A stretch of 64,000 nucleotides of DNA. It comes from Tritrichomonas musculus. Its lineage: Eukaryota > Parabasalia > Tritrichomonadida > Tritrichomonadidae. Both the position numbers and the translations under genes were made by a program. The stretch is from NCBI GenBank assembly GCA_039105265.1, contig JAPFFF010000014.1, positions 620,001 to 684,000 on the forward strand, read 5' to 3'. Below, piece by piece: positions 20,312 to 30,518 of this stretch. How positions within the stretch are numbered: position 1 is the first letter of the stretch; every line of letters starts with the position of its first letter. A model generated the notes under the pieces. That model made no database searches. It was given only the letters and a program-made list of their open reading frames with translations, and was not told where the DNA came from.

Positions 20312-20756
20312 TTTAAAATATATTTTTAGTAAATCCTATTCAAATGATGATTATTCTTAATAATTTATTTATTTACTTTCCTCTATTGTTTTGTTTTTAT
20401 TAATGCCATAATAATCAGCTTGATTAAGAAAAAAATTAAAAAACCATTTCATCAGTTTTTTTTTTTTTTAAAAAAAAAAAAGTAGTTTCATAATTAATTA
20501 TAATCGCTAGATGTTTTTTAATGATTAATATTTCATTATTTTAAATTAATCTTTTTGATGATAAATAATTATCATTCTAAAGTATTAATTTTTCAAAGTT
20601 GATCATCAAAAAGAATTCATATCATATTTAAATCTCATTTTGAATTATTATGTATGCTATAAGATATCATGCAATGAAAATATTTTTAAATGTTTACTAT
20701 TTATAATACGTTAATTCATCATTCATAAAAATATAGTTAACTATTCAGTATTTTTA
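20312..20756. other. Intergenic with T-run/A-run hairpin
   Basis: 3' flank of the V-ATPase gene. A run of T followed directly by a run of A (about 20457-20480) can fold back on itself. No other feature is recognised. Confidence 0.5.
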
Positions 20757-21134
20757 ATGAATCAAAGAGTTAATTCAAAGACGTCAATAATCGTTTATGT
20801 GATCTGCGATCTTCTTTTCATAACATTAATATTTTCTTTTTTAAATTTTTTTAGAAGTTCCCCTATTTCTCTCACTCTTGCTGGATTTTGCGGATCTTTG
20901 ATGTTTTTTTTCCTTGTTGCCACAATTGGACGTATATTTGAAATCAACAAAATAAAAAGAAAGCCAGGATGGATTCCAATCACATTTTCATTACTTATAT
21001 CTAATTCAATTTGTTTATATGTTCATCCTTATTGTCTTTTATTTTGTTTTTCTTTTTGTATCCCAATTAGCATATATTTATTATTTTCATCTAAATTAAT
21101 GATGCCTCAGCCGCATAAAGTCAAATTTGAATAA
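20757..21134 (+). CDS. Small multi-TM membrane protein, unknown
   Basis: The gene encodes 125 residues with about four hydrophobic segments (IIVYVICDLLFITLIFSFL; LTLAGFCGSLMFFFLVATI; ITFSLLISNSICLYV; CLLFCFSFCIPISIYLLF). There is a basic loop between segments 2 and 3 (EINKIKRKPG) and a short polar tail. No family is recognised. It shares strand with its neighbours V-ATPase a and raptor, with wide gaps, so it has its own promoter. Confidence 0.55.
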   Translation: MNQRVNSKTSIIVYVICDLLFITLIFSFLNFFRSSPISLTLAGFCGSLMFFFLVATIGRIFEINKIKRKPGWIPITFSLLISNSICLYVHPYCLLFCFSFCIPISIYLLFSSKLMMPQPHKVKFE

Positions 21135-21736
21135 TTAATTATATTATGAAATCGATTGTATTAATGAAGTGAAAATTTGTTAAATTTTATGTAATATCGT
21201 GCGTGAAATAATTTTTAAATTGTTTAACTATTTTTAAAAGTTATAACTTTCAAATCTGATTTTATTTTTATTAGTTATATCAATTCCAAATTATCATCAT
21301 GAATGAACACCAGGAGCATTTATAATTTATCTCATATTATTTCATTATTGCTCTTATGTATTTGTCACATTTTTTGTATTTCATATTAACTCAAAGTTAT
21401 ATATTTATATTGTTAACAATCATCATGAAATTAATGCTGATTTTAGAAAAAAGGAATTATATGCACTTTGTACGAAAAGTCAAATAATGTTGAATTTATT
21501 TAACACCTATCATTCTTTATTGTTCAATATTAAAAATTAAAATAGGAAAATATGATTAAAAACATATAATTAATTTTGCAATCTTGTTTTTAAACAATAT
21601 TTTTGCTATATTAAAATTTTGAATTTTTTTATAACAATTGGGAAGATTGAATTTTTATTCAAAAAGATAATATGACACATCAGTATTTTTTCACAAAAAA
21701 TTATAACATATTCAGAAATTTAAAAACAACACAAAA
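21135..21736. other. Intergenic, nothing recognised
   Basis: About 600 bases of AT-rich DNA upstream of the raptor-like gene. TTTTTTCACAAAAA near 21685 may be a weak initiator. No coding frame or RNA gene is seen. Confidence 0.5.
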
Positions 21737-24700
21737 ATGAGTAATGGTGAATATGAATATTCTGAAGGATCTGGAGAAACCTCAGAAGATCTTGAAAATG
21801 TTCCTGATGTAAAAGGTGCAGATTCAAAGCCAGCATCTTATGTTTCACCAAATACTCCATTTCGAATTTCGATCGATCAGCATCTTAAAAAAATTAACAT
21901 TCAAGCAGCAGCCCAGAGCCAAACTCCAGCACTTTCATTTTTAAGCGATGAAGACTTTCTTCTTAAAAGTAACGAACAAAATCTCGCCCAAAATCAATTT
22001 ATTCAAGAAACAACAGAAATTGCTATTATAGATATAGCACATCCACTTCATTATGATAAAATTGAATCAGATTATAGCAAAAATTGTATTGAATATATAG
22101 CATGGACTGATATTCAAAACACACCAACAAATGAATTTCATGCAGTCGTACATAATTCATATAAATCTATGTATCAAGAACAGAGAAAGCAGCTTCGATT
22201 TGTTCATCTCGTTTCACCAACCATTGATAAATTTCACGTAATAGGCCAAAATCGAAAGGACTTGCCATCAGAAAGGATGCTATTTCATTATGTTGGATAC
22301 GGATACCCAACTTCAAATAATGGAAACATTTTTATTCGCGATGCAAGACCTCAACAATTTGTTGAATTCAAGATTAAAAAACTTTTAAAATTAATGAAAA
22401 CACCATCATTTTATATTTTCGATTGCGATTATGCTGGTTGTTTTATTTCAGCTATTTCTGATGGTTATAAAGATATTGCTAAAAAGGATGCTACCCAAAA
22501 TAAAATGCCGTTTAATTATGACGATTGGTATTGTTTTTGTGCCACTGGCCCCGATGAAAAGCTTTTAAGTGACCGAAATCTTCCGCGCGATTTCTTATCA
22601 TCGTGTTTATTATCGCCAATTGATATGTCTCTTTTATGTCATATTTTAAAATATTATTATGATTCATATAAGGGTCCTGATTTTCCACTTAAATATATCA
22701 AGCAGACTCTCAAAGAAAAGAATTTTCCTCGTGAAGATTTTCAAAAACTATTGCGAACTATCGTTGACTCTATTGTTTCTGACTACTTAAAACCAGAACT
22801 TTATTCCCGTCTCTTTCGAAAAGATAAATTGGTTGCTTCTCTATTCCGAAATTTTGTTCTAGCTCAATTTTTATCTAATCTATATAATATTCATCCACAA
22901 TCAAATCCGAAACTACCAAATATGTCGCACCACCCAATGTGGGTTCAATGGGTTTCAGCTCTTGACCTATGGTTCACATCCAGTTTGTCAAATGTTACTT
23001 CATTTGATTCATATTTTTACGCAAGGTCAATCAATACATTCAAAAATATGATGAAGAATGGAAAAGCTAAATTGATTCGAAATTCGTTATTAACCACTTT
23101 ATGCCAAATTCCATTTACAGACAATGCAAGTTATAACCAAACCGCGACCACAGCAATTGCCGACTATGCTCTTGCAAGTTCTGAAAATCGCGCAAAAGTT
23201 GCTAATTCTGTTATATTTGCATCTTTTTTTGCTAAACTTGTTGATAACGTTCCAATTAAAATCAAAGAATTCGACTCTCTTTGCCTTCTTGTTTTATCAC
23301 TTTTCCAATTCGATATGAACTTCGTTTTTCAAATTAAACGAGAAACCAGTTTTAAGATGCTATTAAATCGACTTTTCGACACACGTCTAAACGTTCGAAC
23401 AAAGACTATGATTGCAGCCATTTTATGCTGTTTTGTTTCGACTTTCAAAAATCTTCGTAATGAACTAAGTTCACCAGAGCATTTTATGAAATTAAATCAA
23501 ATTATTTCAGAGCCAAATTTGAGTGCTGGCTATTTAGTTTGGCTTTTAATCCTTCTTAAGAAAACATATGAAACTCAATCAATAGATACCAAATTATTTT
23601 ATGAGCAATCATTTCATATTCAACTTGTCAACCTTGTTTTTCATAACAATGCAAATTGTAGGGCAGCTGTTCTTTCTGCAGTTTCTTGTTTTATGCAGCC
23701 AAATGATTCTTCACTCAATATTGGTCTTCTTCTTTTTACCCTTCCAACGTTTGTTGATGTTCACTTTTTAGTCAGATATCAATTTCTCATCATTCTTGTT
23801 CGTTTTCTATCAACACATAAAAAATTATTTATGGAAAACTTCCAAAAGACTCAAAAAATCAGTACATCTTTCTCATTTTCCGAAATTATTACTCAATGGC
23901 TTTGTCAAAATATGAAATGGCCCGATGTAGAACGTGATTTTGTTCGATTTTCAAATGTAATTAGTACAGTAATGCACAAAGACGATGCAGTACATCATGT
24001 TTGTGATCTAGTTGTATATCTAATTGATTATTTCACTCATGACCCTCATCCAATTGTAAAATCGAGCGCAATAAAGGCTAAGAATATGTACAAAAAGTTG
24101 ATTCAATGTGATCTAAGCTCATCTTCATCAACACCTTCAATTTCTCCTCCCTTTGGAAGCCTTTCTCCTTCAAGCAGCGTTGTTGGACCTGTTGGAAGTG
24201 GTAGTGGAAGTGGAAACAACAGCGGAAACAATAGTGGTGGCCATGAAGTTCGCAGAAATAGAGCTATAATAAACATTCCAAATGGAACCACTTCTCCTAG
24301 TTCTTCTCCCCAACCGACCAATTATGCTCTCAAATCTAAATCTGGTCCTCCTATCTCCCAAGCACAAGCAGCAGCTATTGCAGCAGCTGTTGCTGCATCA
24401 AACAATGCAAACAAAATTATGAACAACAATAATAAAAATAGAGTCGGTCCTCTTCGCGATGATTCATCTGATGAAGGTGGCAAAAATTCGAAACCAACAC
24501 TTTTTGCCAATGATTCTGCTGTTATTTTCTCTATCTTTCTCGATAACATAATTCGAACAAGGGGCCAGGATCAACCAAAAAGACAAGATATTCAAGTCAT
24601 GAAACCACAAAATTATGGAAATATTAGCGTTCCTGCAGCACGTCTTCAAATTCGTGCATCCACAAATCAAATGAATCAGCAAGCAACGCATATTGCATTC

Positions 24701-25645
24701 CATCCTCATCATATCGAAGCTGCCTTATCTACTTCTAAAGGTGAGGTTTACTATTTTGATGAAGATTTGAATCATTATATGAGAGCTTATCTTCTTCCAG
24801 ATCAAACTTTATTGAAACAATCGCCATCAGGATTATCTTCATCATCATCAACTTCAACAACTTCTTCTAATTGTGAAATTTCTGATTTAAGTGTTCTTGA
24901 GTTTGGAAACAATCCTTATGTTGTTGCATCTTCATCCTGTGGCTGTATTTCAATTTGGAATCCTGGAAAGAAGCATCCATCATGTACATGGCGAGCTGAT
25001 GCTAACTTCATGTGTGACAACATACCACAATATGCAGCAGTTTCACCAAATCATCCAAAAATTACTACTGTTCGTGGAAATGGTGCCATTGCCTTATGGG
25101 ATATTGAATCACAGAAGCTAATTGGTGAATGGAGGCTAATGGATCAAAATATAGCATCAAAGATCATGTATCTTCCAAGTTCAAATGATGTTGCATTAGC
25201 TGGATATGTAAGTGGCAATATCATTGGTATTGATCTTCGTGTTGCTTCTGGTCTGAAAAGTTCTAGAATTATGAACTTTTCTCTTGCTGACAAATTAGTT
25301 AATTTTGGCGGTAACCGAAATGGTGGAGAATTTATATATGCAGCATCAAAAAATGGAAGATGTGTCTGTTGGAATGCTATTTCTAAACAACTTAATAATA
25401 GTATCAATATGAATGCTGAAATTACTAATTTTGATGTTCACGTTGGTTTACCAATTCTTGCTTTTTCTAAAGCACATGAAAATGTTGTCATCACTTCCCC
25501 AACTGGACAAGTTTTATATACATCAAAGACGATTGGATCAGATTGCAAGATGAAATTACATCCAATTTTACCCGTTTTAACTTTTTCACAAGCAAATGGA
25601 GAGGTCTCTTCTTACAATATTGTTTTGTCACCAGACGGGAAATGA
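21737..25645 (+). CDS. RPTOR: Raptor homologue, scaffold subunit of TORC1
   Basis: The gene encodes 1302 residues. The domain order matches raptor. A caspase-like N-terminal domain (~95-245) contains YIAWTDIQN, SERMLFHYVGYGYP and TPSFYIFDCDYAG. HEAT-type helices follow (~380-790). A Ser/Gly/Asn-rich linker spans ~795-915 (SSSSTPSISPPFGSLSPSSS). WD40 repeats fill the C-terminus (~945-1302; HIAFHPHH, ISIWNPG, IALWDIES). Raptor recruits substrates to TOR kinase for nutrient-controlled growth. In other raptors the caspase-like motif reads HYNGHG; here it is HYVGYG, so the pseudo-catalytic histidine is replaced. The low-complexity linker is a likely phosphoregulatory site. Confidence 0.93.
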   Translation: MSNGEYEYSEGSGETSEDLENVPDVKGADSKPASYVSPNTPFRISIDQHLKKINIQAAAQSQTPALSFLSDEDFLLKSNEQNLAQNQFIQETTEIAIIDIAHPLHYDKIESDYSKNCIEYIAWTDIQNTPTNEFHAVVHNSYKSMYQEQRKQLRFVHLVSPTIDKFHVIGQNRKDLPSERMLFHYVGYGYPTSNNGNIFIRDARPQQFVEFKIKKLLKLMKTPSFYIFDCDYAGCFISAISDGYKDIAKKDATQNKMPFNYDDWYCFCATGPDEKLLSDRNLPRDFLSSCLLSPIDMSLLCHILKYYYDSYKGPDFPLKYIKQTLKEKNFPREDFQKLLRTIVDSIVSDYLKPELYSRLFRKDKLVASLFRNFVLAQFLSNLYNIHPQSNPKLPNMSHHPMWVQWVSALDLWFTSSLSNVTSFDSYFYARSINTFKNMMKNGKAKLIRNSLLTTLCQIPFTDNASYNQTATTAIADYALASSENRAKVANSVIFASFFAKLVDNVPIKIKEFDSLCLLVLSLFQFDMNFVFQIKRETSFKMLLNRLFDTRLNVRTKTMIAAILCCFVSTFKNLRNELSSPEHFMKLNQIISEPNLSAGYLVWLLILLKKTYETQSIDTKLFYEQSFHIQLVNLVFHNNANCRAAVLSAVSCFMQPNDSSLNIGLLLFTLPTFVDVHFLVRYQFLIILVRFLSTHKKLFMENFQKTQKISTSFSFSEIITQWLCQNMKWPDVERDFVRFSNVISTVMHKDDAVHHVCDLVVYLIDYFTHDPHPIVKSSAIKAKNMYKKLIQCDLSSSSSTPSISPPFGSLSPSSSVVGPVGSGSGSGNNSGNNSGGHEVRRNRAIINIPNGTTSPSSSPQPTNYALKSKSGPPISQAQAAAIAAAVAASNNANKIMNNNNKNRVGPLRDDSSDEGGKNSKPTLFANDSAVIFSIFLDNIIRTRGQDQPKRQDIQVMKPQNYGNISVPAARLQIRASTNQMNQQATHIAFHPHHIEAALSTSKGEVYYFDEDLNHYMRAYLLPDQTLLKQSPSGLSSSSSTSTTSSNCEISDLSVLEFGNNPYVVASSSCGCISIWNPGKKHPSCTWRADANFMCDNIPQYAAVSPNHPKITTVRGNGAIALWDIESQKLIGEWRLMDQNIASKIMYLPSSNDVALAGYVSGNIIGIDLRVASGLKSSRIMNFSLADKLVNFGGNRNGGEFIYAASKNGRCVCWNAISKQLNNSINMNAEITNFDVHVGLPILAFSKAHENVVITSPTGQVLYTSKTIGSDCKMKLHPILPVLTFSQANGEVSSYNIVLSPDGK

Positions 25646-25772
25646 GTAACTATGAATTGTTTTTTATTTGTTATTTTATTAATATTTATTAATAAATATT
25701 ATATTGAAAATAAACATTGATTTAAGTTGCGAATTTTGACTTTTAAAAAATATTTATCATAATAAACAAGAA

Positions 25773-25845
25773 TCTCTTGTAGTGTAACGGTTTATCACAT
25801 GGGCCCTTGAAGCCTGATATGGCGGTTCGACTCCTCCCAAGAGAT
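25773..25845 (+). tRNA. tRNA-Gln (TTG), atypical anticodon loop
   Basis: A cloverleaf can be drawn. The acceptor stem is TCTCTTG/CAAGAGA. The D arm is GTGT/TCAC. The anticodon stem is TGGGC/GCCTG with loop CCTTGAA, giving anticodon TTG (25807-25809). The variable loop is ATAT. The T arm is GGCGG/CCTCC with loop TTCGACT. The discriminator is T, as in eukaryotic tRNA-Gln, and it runs into a T tract that should terminate Pol III. Two oddities are visible: position 33 is C instead of the near-universal T, and the T stem has one C-T mismatch. It is either a divergent functional gene or an early pseudogene. Confidence 0.85.
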
Positions 25846-26090
25846 TTTTTTGGATTTTTTTTCTTTCATATAAAATCTTTCATTTTTCTTTCGCTTACTA
25901 TTTATATAGTATTATATAAACTGTAGCATATAAAGTTGATGTTATTGAAAAGTTCAATAAGAATTATTTATGAATATATGATTTATCATCTAAAATAATA
26001 TAAAAACACTAATACAAATAAATCTATTTATACATAAGTAAAAATATAATTTGAATTTGCTTTTCGTGGATTAATAAAAAAACAATAATT
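25846..26090. other. Intergenic after tRNA-Gln
   Basis: T-rich terminator directly after the tRNA, then AT-rich spacer to the 3' end of the TPR gene. Nothing else is seen. Confidence 0.5.
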
Positions 26091-28268
26091 TTAATCTATC
26101 TCTAATGGCAGATCTTCTTCTTCGGATGCTGAATCATCGGAATCTTCATAAGGAAGAGCTTTATCAACAAGTTTTTTAATTAAAAGAAATGCCATTAATC
26201 TATGATGATAAGTTGGTAATACATTAACAACTTCAGGAAGATCAAAAATATTAAGTGTTTCGAAATATTGAGATATCTTATCGTCGAAATTAGTATTATC
26301 ATCGTTATTATTATTAGTATTTCCTTCATTATAACTTGAAAATTTAACATCAAGAACAAGTTTCATTTTCTTATAAAAGCATGAAAAGTCTTTGGCAAGT
26401 AATGCTTCCATCTGAATAATCATTGGATCAGGCATTTGTGAAATAATTTTGTCTTCAAAATAAGCAGATAAAAGTGCTGCGAATATTATTATTCCGACAA
26501 TGGCAGAATAATACATTAATGGTATAACTCTCTCATATTCATAAAGCCATTCAAGTGCATATAGAAGAAAATCTGCATATTCATCATCAACGCTTTTTTT
26601 CATAGAAATCATATTGATCATTCTAGCCCAAATCGGCCTTGCTTTTGATAAAAATCGGTTGATTGTCTTTTCATCCATTGGAACATAAATGCCAAATGAG
26701 ATTGTGTGATCGCTCTGATCAATTATAAATGCTGATGCACCATTTGGTAAACTTGAGTAACAGTTTGACATATTTAGATAGAATAAATCATCAGCTGAAC
26801 TTGCACTTAGTATTTTATCTCTTAATAAAGCATCATGCGTTTTTGAAGCAAGATCGAACTTGACATATTCCAAAACTTGTTGGTAATAATCTGAAAGTTC
26901 AGTAACAAAACTTTCTTTTTTGAGATAAATTAGATACATATCAAATCTATAAAATAGTGGAGCAAGGGGATCTACTAATCTTAACCAATGAATAACATCA
27001 GCAATTGCATTTAAAAGTGGATACGAAGTTGATTCACGAATAGATTGAATTAATTGCAAATATGCAAGTCCACAAGCTGTTTTTTCCCTACAGTTAATTG
27101 AATTTGGATATAAATTTGAGCCTAATTTAAATCCAACATTTAACATTTTTTCAAGCGTTATTTGGTCTGGCATTGAAAAATTGAATCCATCAGGATATGT
27201 GAAAGATGTTTTAGGTTGTTCTTGAGGGAAAAATGAATACCAAGTTTTTCTGCCTTCAACTGAGATCCAAAGGCTTCCTGGAACATCGCTAATTGAGTAG
27301 CTCAATGATTGATAAATTCCATTTAATATATATTTCAAGCAAATAGTATAAGGTGACTTGCAAACTATACGAGAAGGTAATTTGCCATCAGGCATTGCTA
27401 ATAAAGACAATGATTGCGATATTAATTGATCATCTGGTGAATTTAAATCGTTACTAATTCGTAATGCTCCTTTAATATCGCCAAAAACATATTTTAATAG
27501 GCCAAGTCCTCTTTCCGATGCTGGTTCATTGAGCGCTCTCGATATTCTTAAGAATTCAAATGCATCTTTGTATTTTTGTGATAATAAACTAAGTTCAGCT
27601 TTAACTTGATTATAAGTGCATCCTAAAGTTTGTAGTTTCTTGATCGCTTCATAAACCATATCCAATTGATTGGTTTTCAATGAACAAAGTGCAACCCTTC
27701 TCCAAATGTTAGCTGTCATTGGTGATAAAGATGCTGCAATCAGAAAATCTGATGCAGCATTTTTGTAATCAGCCATTTTGAAAAAGGTTGAACCTCTATC
27801 TAGATAAAGATTGCAATTCGCATTTCCTTGTGAAATATTTTCTGCAAATTCTGTGAAACCACGTAAATTTGATAAAGGAGGAGGCTTGATATTGGAAGGA
27901 GGTTTTATGTTTTCGATAATCGATTTGGCAATGGGTGCGATCGGTGTATCAGCTGATGCAATTTCTTGAACAGCTGATAATGGGAAACTTTTTAATATGG
28001 TTTTGGCAAGATTGAAATTTGTTTTATATTTTGCAGCTATAATCAAGTTTGACTTAGCTGCATTTACCATATGAAGTTTGGATTGAACAAGAGCGAGGCC
28101 GCAATAGATAAGGTTTGCATAATACTGACGAGCATGAAAAAGTGGTGAGACTTTTCGAAAAATTTTTTCTGCGGATTCAAGATATGAAAGAGCTTGAGCA
28201 TATTGTTTACTTGTGATTGCTTCATTTGAAGCTCGAATATAAGAGTCAATTATCACTTCTTCATTCAT
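26091..28268 (-). CDS. TPR-repeat protein, unknown
   Basis: The gene encodes 725 residues. Two tetratricopeptide blocks are visible: residues ~8-100 (AITSKQYAQALSYLESAEKI) and ~155-290 (LDRGSTFFKMADYKNAASDF; NIWRRVALCSLKTNQLDMV; LSLLSQKYKDAFEFL). The C-terminal half is helical and unassigned, with conserved-looking LWISVEGRKTWYSFFP and a final acidic tail (DDSASEEEDLPLEID). TPR proteins bind partners such as Hsp90, kinesin or large assemblies; none is indicated here. The initiator TCATTTTATA (28277-28286) lies 9 bases before the start codon and the GGCCAAATAT element sits just above it. Confidence 0.8.
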   Translation of the reverse strand: MNEEVIIDSYIRASNEAITSKQYAQALSYLESAEKIFRKVSPLFHARQYYANLIYCGLALVQSKLHMVNAAKSNLIIAAKYKTNFNLAKTILKSFPLSAVQEIASADTPIAPIAKSIIENIKPPSNIKPPPLSNLRGFTEFAENISQGNANCNLYLDRGSTFFKMADYKNAASDFLIAASLSPMTANIWRRVALCSLKTNQLDMVYEAIKKLQTLGCTYNQVKAELSLLSQKYKDAFEFLRISRALNEPASERGLGLLKYVFGDIKGALRISNDLNSPDDQLISQSLSLLAMPDGKLPSRIVCKSPYTICLKYILNGIYQSLSYSISDVPGSLWISVEGRKTWYSFFPQEQPKTSFTYPDGFNFSMPDQITLEKMLNVGFKLGSNLYPNSINCREKTACGLAYLQLIQSIRESTSYPLLNAIADVIHWLRLVDPLAPLFYRFDMYLIYLKKESFVTELSDYYQQVLEYVKFDLASKTHDALLRDKILSASSADDLFYLNMSNCYSSLPNGASAFIIDQSDHTISFGIYVPMDEKTINRFLSKARPIWARMINMISMKKSVDDEYADFLLYALEWLYEYERVIPLMYYSAIVGIIIFAALLSAYFEDKIISQMPDPMIIQMEALLAKDFSCFYKKMKLVLDVKFSSYNEGNTNNNNDDNTNFDDKISQYFETLNIFDLPEVVNVLPTYHHRLMAFLLIKKLVDKALPYEDSDDSASEEEDLPLEID

Positions 28269-28276
28269 TTCAAAAA

Positions 28277-28300
28277 TATAAAATGAATTTATATTTGGCC
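28277..28300 (-). promoter_or_regulatory. Inr plus upstream GGCCAAATAT element
   Basis: Reading toward the gene, GGCCAAATAT (28291-28300) is followed five bases on by TCATTTTATA (28277-28286), then the ATG at 28268. The initiator is identical to that of the kinase gene, and the upstream box recurs before three other genes. Confidence 0.55.
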
Positions 28301-29124
28301 TAATGAATATATAAAAATTGAATATGAATAGACCCTATTAAGGTATTCATTCAATTTTGTAGTATTCAAAAAGTGACAACAAAAATACAAATTTTGCGAA
28401 AAATATCATAATAAATTTTAATTTTTTATATTAAATATTCATAAAAAAATAATATCATTATATAATATATTTAAATTATTCTATATCTTGCTAAAAGTAG
28501 AGATAATTTCATAAATAATCACTCAGCTAATCTTTTCAACCTGAGTTAAAATTTGAAAAATTGGACATATTTTTTGATTTTGAAAAGAATTATTTTAAAA
28601 AATCAAAAATTCCGACGCTGGGGACTTTATTTTGGATAGATTTTTACTTTGAATACTTTACATATTTTTACTTTTCAGAAATCTTTATTTTCTCACAATT
28701 ATTCAATTGTTTATATCTTACAATCTCACAATTATTTCTTATAAAAATGCACAATATTCTGAAGTATATAATAATTTCATAGAATTGATCTCAATTTTCT
28801 GATGATTCAAATATTTCATAAAAATTTAATTCAATTTAATAAATTAACTAAAAAATATATCTTATATTTAAAATTGCATTTTCCTCATATTTGCTATGAT
28901 ATTTATACAAAACATCATTTTTTTTTCTAAACTTATCAAATTGTAAAATTTTCATTCAAAAAGCAAAATTAATTTATTTTTATATTTTACGTTAATTTTA
29001 CCATTATATTTAGTAATTAAATTGATGTCATCATATATTTTATTATATTACAATATGATATCATATACTGCTTTTGTTCAACCTTAATATGGTCTATATG
29101 AATCGTTTTTTTTTTTTCTCAATA
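28301..29124. other. Intergenic between divergent genes, no gene
   Basis: Over 800 bases of very AT-rich DNA. A 73-codon frame at 28561-28782 lacks an ATG start and has skewed Phe/Tyr/Ile content, so it is not called. A pyrimidine run (29107-29118) precedes the next gene. Confidence 0.5.
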
Positions 29125-30111
29125 ATGGAAAAGAATTTAAAATTACATTATTTAACTGTTCTTAGTGGATCAACCAAAATTGATGGAGAATTGACAAATG
29201 ATTTAAATTTAAAATCTAATAATATTGGATTATATGGACTTATAGGAATAATTCCCAAATATTCAAAGCCTTTTTCAAAAGAATACCTTCAAAAAATTCA
29301 AAATGATTATAAAAACTGGATTGATTCATGTCAAGAACAGCAATATCATGAAATGATGAAAGAGGCTGAATTAAAAGATAGCAAATTGAAATCTAATTCA
29401 AATCCTCCGATTCAAAACCAGTCTTTATCAACTAAATTTGATCATTGTAAAGCTCGCAGGATTTTGTCCAAATCCTTAAAAACTAAAAATGTGACTTTCA
29501 ATGGCGATTCAAATTTTAAAAATAATACTTCTATAGTTGAAAACAGTATTACACTAGATTATAAGATTTCAAATCTTCATGGAAATAAGCAATTTCATGT
29601 TGGTTCAGTTGAGAGACGTGATGATGGAACATTCAAAACATTTGATCCAACTGTTACTAATAAGAGAGAAGCTGAAGAAAAGAAATTATCAAAGAAAATA
29701 TTAAGATATGATGAATTGGATCTTCAGCAAAAGAAAGAAAAAGCTCGATTATTACATTCAGAGATGGCGGATTTTTTGAATACAAAACGGAATGAAAGAC
29801 TGCAATTGGGACTTGCTTGTCATCAAGAATGGGCATTGATGAAAGTTTCTGCTCCTTCTTTAAACAATCGAATTGAAGTAGAAAGGCCAATCACAGCTTC
29901 ATCTAAAGAAGCAATGGAAGAGCTTGAACAATTTGAACAGAAACAAAAATTAATAAGGAAAGAGAAAAAAGCTGCGCTTTTGAAAAGCAATGAATTTAGT
30001 CCAAATACTACAAATAATAATTATGTAAATGAGTTTGAGCATAGACCGGAACAAAGTTTCAAGCTTACTCAACTTCCACCTGGTTCTGCGATTGTTGGTG
30101 AAGAATCATAA
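29125..30111 (+). CDS. Charged coiled-coil protein, unknown
   Basis: The gene encodes 328 residues from MEKNLKLHYLTVLSG; two upstream in-frame ATGs (29089, 29098) are separated from it by a poly-T tract and look like leader. The middle contains IGLYGLIGIIPKYSKPFSKE. Residues ~190-300 are rich in Lys/Glu helices (KREAEEKKLSKKILRYDEL; MEELEQFEQKQKLIRKEKK), a likely coiled coil. Phrases such as RRDDGTFKTFDPTV and LHSEMADFLNTKRNER resemble those in small flagellar-axoneme proteins, but no family can be named with assurance. Confidence 0.65.
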   Translation: MEKNLKLHYLTVLSGSTKIDGELTNDLNLKSNNIGLYGLIGIIPKYSKPFSKEYLQKIQNDYKNWIDSCQEQQYHEMMKEAELKDSKLKSNSNPPIQNQSLSTKFDHCKARRILSKSLKTKNVTFNGDSNFKNNTSIVENSITLDYKISNLHGNKQFHVGSVERRDDGTFKTFDPTVTNKREAEEKKLSKKILRYDELDLQQKKEKARLLHSEMADFLNTKRNERLQLGLACHQEWALMKVSAPSLNNRIEVERPITASSKEAMEELEQFEQKQKLIRKEKKAALLKSNEFSPNTTNNNYVNEFEHRPEQSFKLTQLPPGSAIVGEES

Positions 30112-30518
30112 TCAGCAAATTTAAATCAAATGATTTCTGATCGATTTTTTTTTATATAGCAGCTCAAATTTCTTTGTTTTTACAATTCGAGATTGGATAA
30201 GCTAAAAAATTTTATTTTTGAACTCTTATCCTTTCGTTTTGTCCATTGATGCTCGTCAATACACATCTGATATATTTTGTTTGTTTGTAATTAATGCGAT
30301 ATATTTTCCAACTTAAAGCCCCATTTGATTTACTAAAATTACTAGATTTCCGTATTAATTCTTTGAATGATTAATCTTTTAATTTGTTGACAAAAGATTT
30401 TTTATGCATCAAAAACTATCATTGAAAAAATCAAACATCAAAAAGAGAGAATAAAAAAAAATTCGATAGTCTAAGAAAATGATTACTAAAACTATTTATT
30501 TTATTAATAATAACAAAA
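30112..30518. other. Intergenic between convergent genes
   Basis: 3' flanks of a plus-strand and a minus-strand gene. AT-rich, with no feature beyond short homopolymer runs. Confidence 0.5.

Noticed and set aside
28561-28782. 73-codon Phe/Tyr-rich frame
   Set aside because: No ATG start and composition expected of AT-rich noncoding DNA.
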